DNA from: Epiperipatus broadwayi
Taxonomy: Eukaryota > Onychophora > Udeonychophora > Euonychophora > Peripatidae
Assembly: GCA_028023455.1 (NCBI GenBank)
Contig: JAQFVV010012416.1
Coordinates: 3,081,594 to 3,145,593, forward strand
DNA: 64,000 nucleotides
Direction of reading: 5' to 3'
The translations under genes and the position numbers were made by a program. Numbering within the stretch: the stretch's first letter is position 1; every line of letters starts with the position of its first letter. Under the pieces are notes generated by a model. The model searched no databases. It was not told the DNA's origin and saw nothing but the letters and a program-made list of their open reading frames with translations. Below are positions 61,576-64,000 of this stretch, piece after piece.

Positions 61576-62197
61576 AAAACATATCAACATGATTAAAAAT
61601 TTGGCTTACCAACACTGTTAGTATGAACAAACAGCTGGAAAATTTTAAAATATTGCATTTTCATCAATATTCGATGTATACAAAATTTGAAGAAAATTAA
61701 TTTGATAAAAGTATGTTATAAATTGATTATAAGATTATAACCAAATAAACAAACAAATTAAAAAACAGAATTTACAAGTTACATAAAATAAAAAACCTTA
61801 TGAAAGACAGTGATTAGTTTTGTATTTTAGCTCAAAACTATAAGCTAAACAAGATTTAAAATATGTATATGTGAAACAAGTTTATTATTTTATTAATTCT
61901 CAATCCAAGTCACAAATTAAAGTCTTTCAAAAAGATAAGAATGGCCATCATATCTTTTCAAAAGTAACTTTATCTTGTGATTTGAATGACGGTTTATTAG
62001 TATTTAACATTGCTAATTGAATATTAAAGTATGGCGCTTGTATGAAGGATGATTACCATTTATCAGAATTACAGTTTGACAATGCACTAATAAAAAAATT
62101 TAGATTATTTACATTATTTTATTAATTGTAATGTTATTTATTTTTTCATATTTTAATTTAAAAATATGTATATATTAATTAATTGAAGATTAATTTA
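61576..62197. other. Unassigned AT-rich sequence
   Basis: Nothing recognised. Confidence 0.5.
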
Positions 62198-62515
62198 AAA
62201 AAATAGCACTTTAACTGTAACTTCTTCTAAAATCAAAATAATCAAGTCTGAAGTCAGGAGTACTTTCACTTATCTCCTAATTCTATCTAGATTAAGAGAG
62301 GATTATTCGTGCTTAATCTATACTAAAATAAGTCAATGCGAAATAAAAATAAATTGAAAAAATAGCACTTGAATTTTAACTCCTTCCAAATTAAAAATAA
62401 TCAAGTCTGAAAGTCTTGAGTACTTTCATTTATCTCCTAATTCTATCTAGATTAAGAGAGGATTATTCATAATTAATCTATATAAAAATAAGTCAGTGTG
62501 AAATAAAATAAACCA
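62198..62515. repeat. 159-bp tandem duplication
   Basis: Two units starting at about 62203 and 62362 share atagcacttt, aataatcaagtctgaa, tatctcctaattctatctag and gagaggattattc. Differences are scattered, so it is older than the 48-bp duplication. Confidence 0.9.
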
Positions 62516-64000
62516 ACATATCAAATAAATGCAACAAAAAAAAATAATAATGAAAATACTCATCAAAAACTAAAAAGAAAAACAAACAGATGGAAATTAT
62601 TGATATGATGTTTTTAATTTTAATTAATTTTTTTTCTTTCAGAATTTTAATTTTGAATTAAAGGATTTCTTCTCTTTTTTGATTACTTCAAACCAATACT
62701 TAATTCTGACTTCCAAGAATATCATTGGTATTTTTTTTATCAACTAATAAGAGAGAGAAGGGAAAGCAAACATTTTTTAAACAAATAAATGGTGTTAAGA
62801 CTGAAATAATATTGAATTGAATTTTATTATTATTTATCAAAAGTAAAGATGTGTTTAAAGTGAGATGAAAGACGTACTGACAAAAAAAAAATTTGACAAA
62901 TATTGTTTGTTTACTCTTTTAAAATCACTCTTTTTTATTATTCGTCCTACTCAAATCATTTACCTGTTCTAATAAATCTGTTTTGATTAAATTTTACGGC
63001 TTTCTACAGTAATAAAGCTATTAACTCTAATATCTTTACTTATTTTTTTCAAGTTGAGTAGATGGACTTATTTCGCTTTTAGCTAAACATGTATTTATGA
63101 GAAGGATGGCAGAAAAAAAAACAATAATTTAGGAATTCATTTTACTTGAAGTGTAATTAGAATAAAAAATAACCCTTTGTCAGAAGGGAAATTGCTTATC
63201 AAATTCCCAGTAAATGCTGAGTATTTATTTGATATTTTCTAGACAGTTGATAAAAAATAAAAATGCAAAAGGAAGAAAGAAATTTATTAGTCGTTTCACC
63301 ATCAAAATATCTTTTATCTTTCACAATTTTCTCATTCTCGAATATATATAATTGACACAGACATATTTTATTTTGCACTAAATATATAAATATTTTCCAT
63401 TGATTTTTTTTTTTCTAAATAGAAGAGAAAAAAATGTAATACGTGGAAATAGTTTTGTATGAAGCAAGAATAAGGACAATTTTAAAAAGGCTAAGCTTTA
63501 GAGATGTAGATTTGAAGAAGAATGAAACAGATAAATTAGAAAGATAAGATCAAAAATGATAATACATTGAAAAAAATATAAGTTGTTTTTATTTATTTAA
63601 ATAAATTACAAAGGAAAGCAATAAATGGATAGGGAATTTTTGGTATTTGTTCATTATCCTGTCTACCAGGCTTGGAGCCAATTTTTTTTTAAATATACAG
63701 TTTCGGGGGCATACAATAAATATTACAACAAAATGGCTGACAAGAAGCCGATTGTATTTAATATTTACATTTTTTTTAATTATTTTTTAAAATTTTTTTT
63801 TTAGAAAAATTAATTATAATATATCCACTTTATTTACTTTTTTTATATGAAGTCACTTTATTAATATAAAAATAAAAAATATATAAGAAACATAAAGTGT
63901 CATAACATGCCCATTAATGCAGACTTCTCAGGAAGGCAGGATCCTATGCCTTAAGAAATACTTCACTGCATGCTGTTTTGTCAAAGAAAAATCTCAAACT
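62516..64000. other. Unassigned AT-rich sequence to window end
   Basis: No feature recognised. The last 90 bases are somewhat richer in GC (gcagacttctcaggaaggc) and may begin another repeat beyond the edge. Confidence 0.45.

Noticed and set aside
61262-61576. 104-codon plus-strand ORF
   Set aside because: Antisense shadow of the RTE-like RT relic on the minus strand.

Overview
This window looks like an AT-rich, gene-poor stretch of an animal genome, probably an invertebrate. Base composition is strongly A+T. Long A, T, TA and ATT runs are everywhere. Almost every recognisable sequence is a transposable element, a transposon relic or a simple repeat. I found no host protein gene, no tRNA or rRNA gene and no prokaryotic features. 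The species cannot be fixed from the sequence.

Layout. 1-5430: two plus-strand tRNA-derived SINEs and one minus-strand SINE, a 64-bp tandem array, and a broken Penelope-like element (reverse transcriptase tail plus GIY-YIG endonuclease) that runs into a large inverted repeat. 7484-7741: a near-perfect 84-bp-arm palindrome. 8150-14300: two decayed non-LTR retrotransposons with the same 3' end and ATC/ATA tails. 14760-21850: short foldback elements, SINEs, a piece of RTE-like ORF, and a pogo/Tigger-like non-autonomous transposon. 22000-28000: featureless AT-rich DNA with microsatellites. 28079-30793: a foldback element and a 2.2-kb candidate solo LTR. 35700-37610: a 5'-truncated L1/Tx1-type retrotransposon with the only long intact ORF (555 codons), followed by two RTE-like 3' ends. 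38900-42950 and 47480-49370: foldback elements and tandem arrays. 50650-52020: two SINEs with clean target-site duplications. 54135-58600: a telomere-like island inside a small inverted repeat, a 29-bp minisatellite, and a hAT-type MITE. 61096-61575: an RTE-like RT remnant. 62198-62515: a 159-bp duplication.

Most interesting theme. At least three unrelated repeat families carry a short RNA motif that reads by eye as a type I hammerhead ribozyme: CUGANGA core, short stem II, GAAA, then a very short self-complementary stem III, then a UH cleavage dinucleotide followed by the second strand of stem I. Family A (stem I AGCU/AGCU) is found near Penelope-like material and in small inverted repeats. 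Family B (stem I CCAA/UUGG with a compensating outer helix) sits in 250-630 bp foldback elements. Family C (stem I CUCA/UGAG) sits in another foldback family, next to the minisatellite. Hammerheads are known in Penelope-like elements and in small non-autonomous animal retroelements (retrozymes), so the window may be a graveyard of several such families. A 344-bp tandem repeat bounded by a 14-bp target duplication fits the same kind of concatemer retroposition, although no ribozyme was found in it. None of this has been folded or searched computationally.
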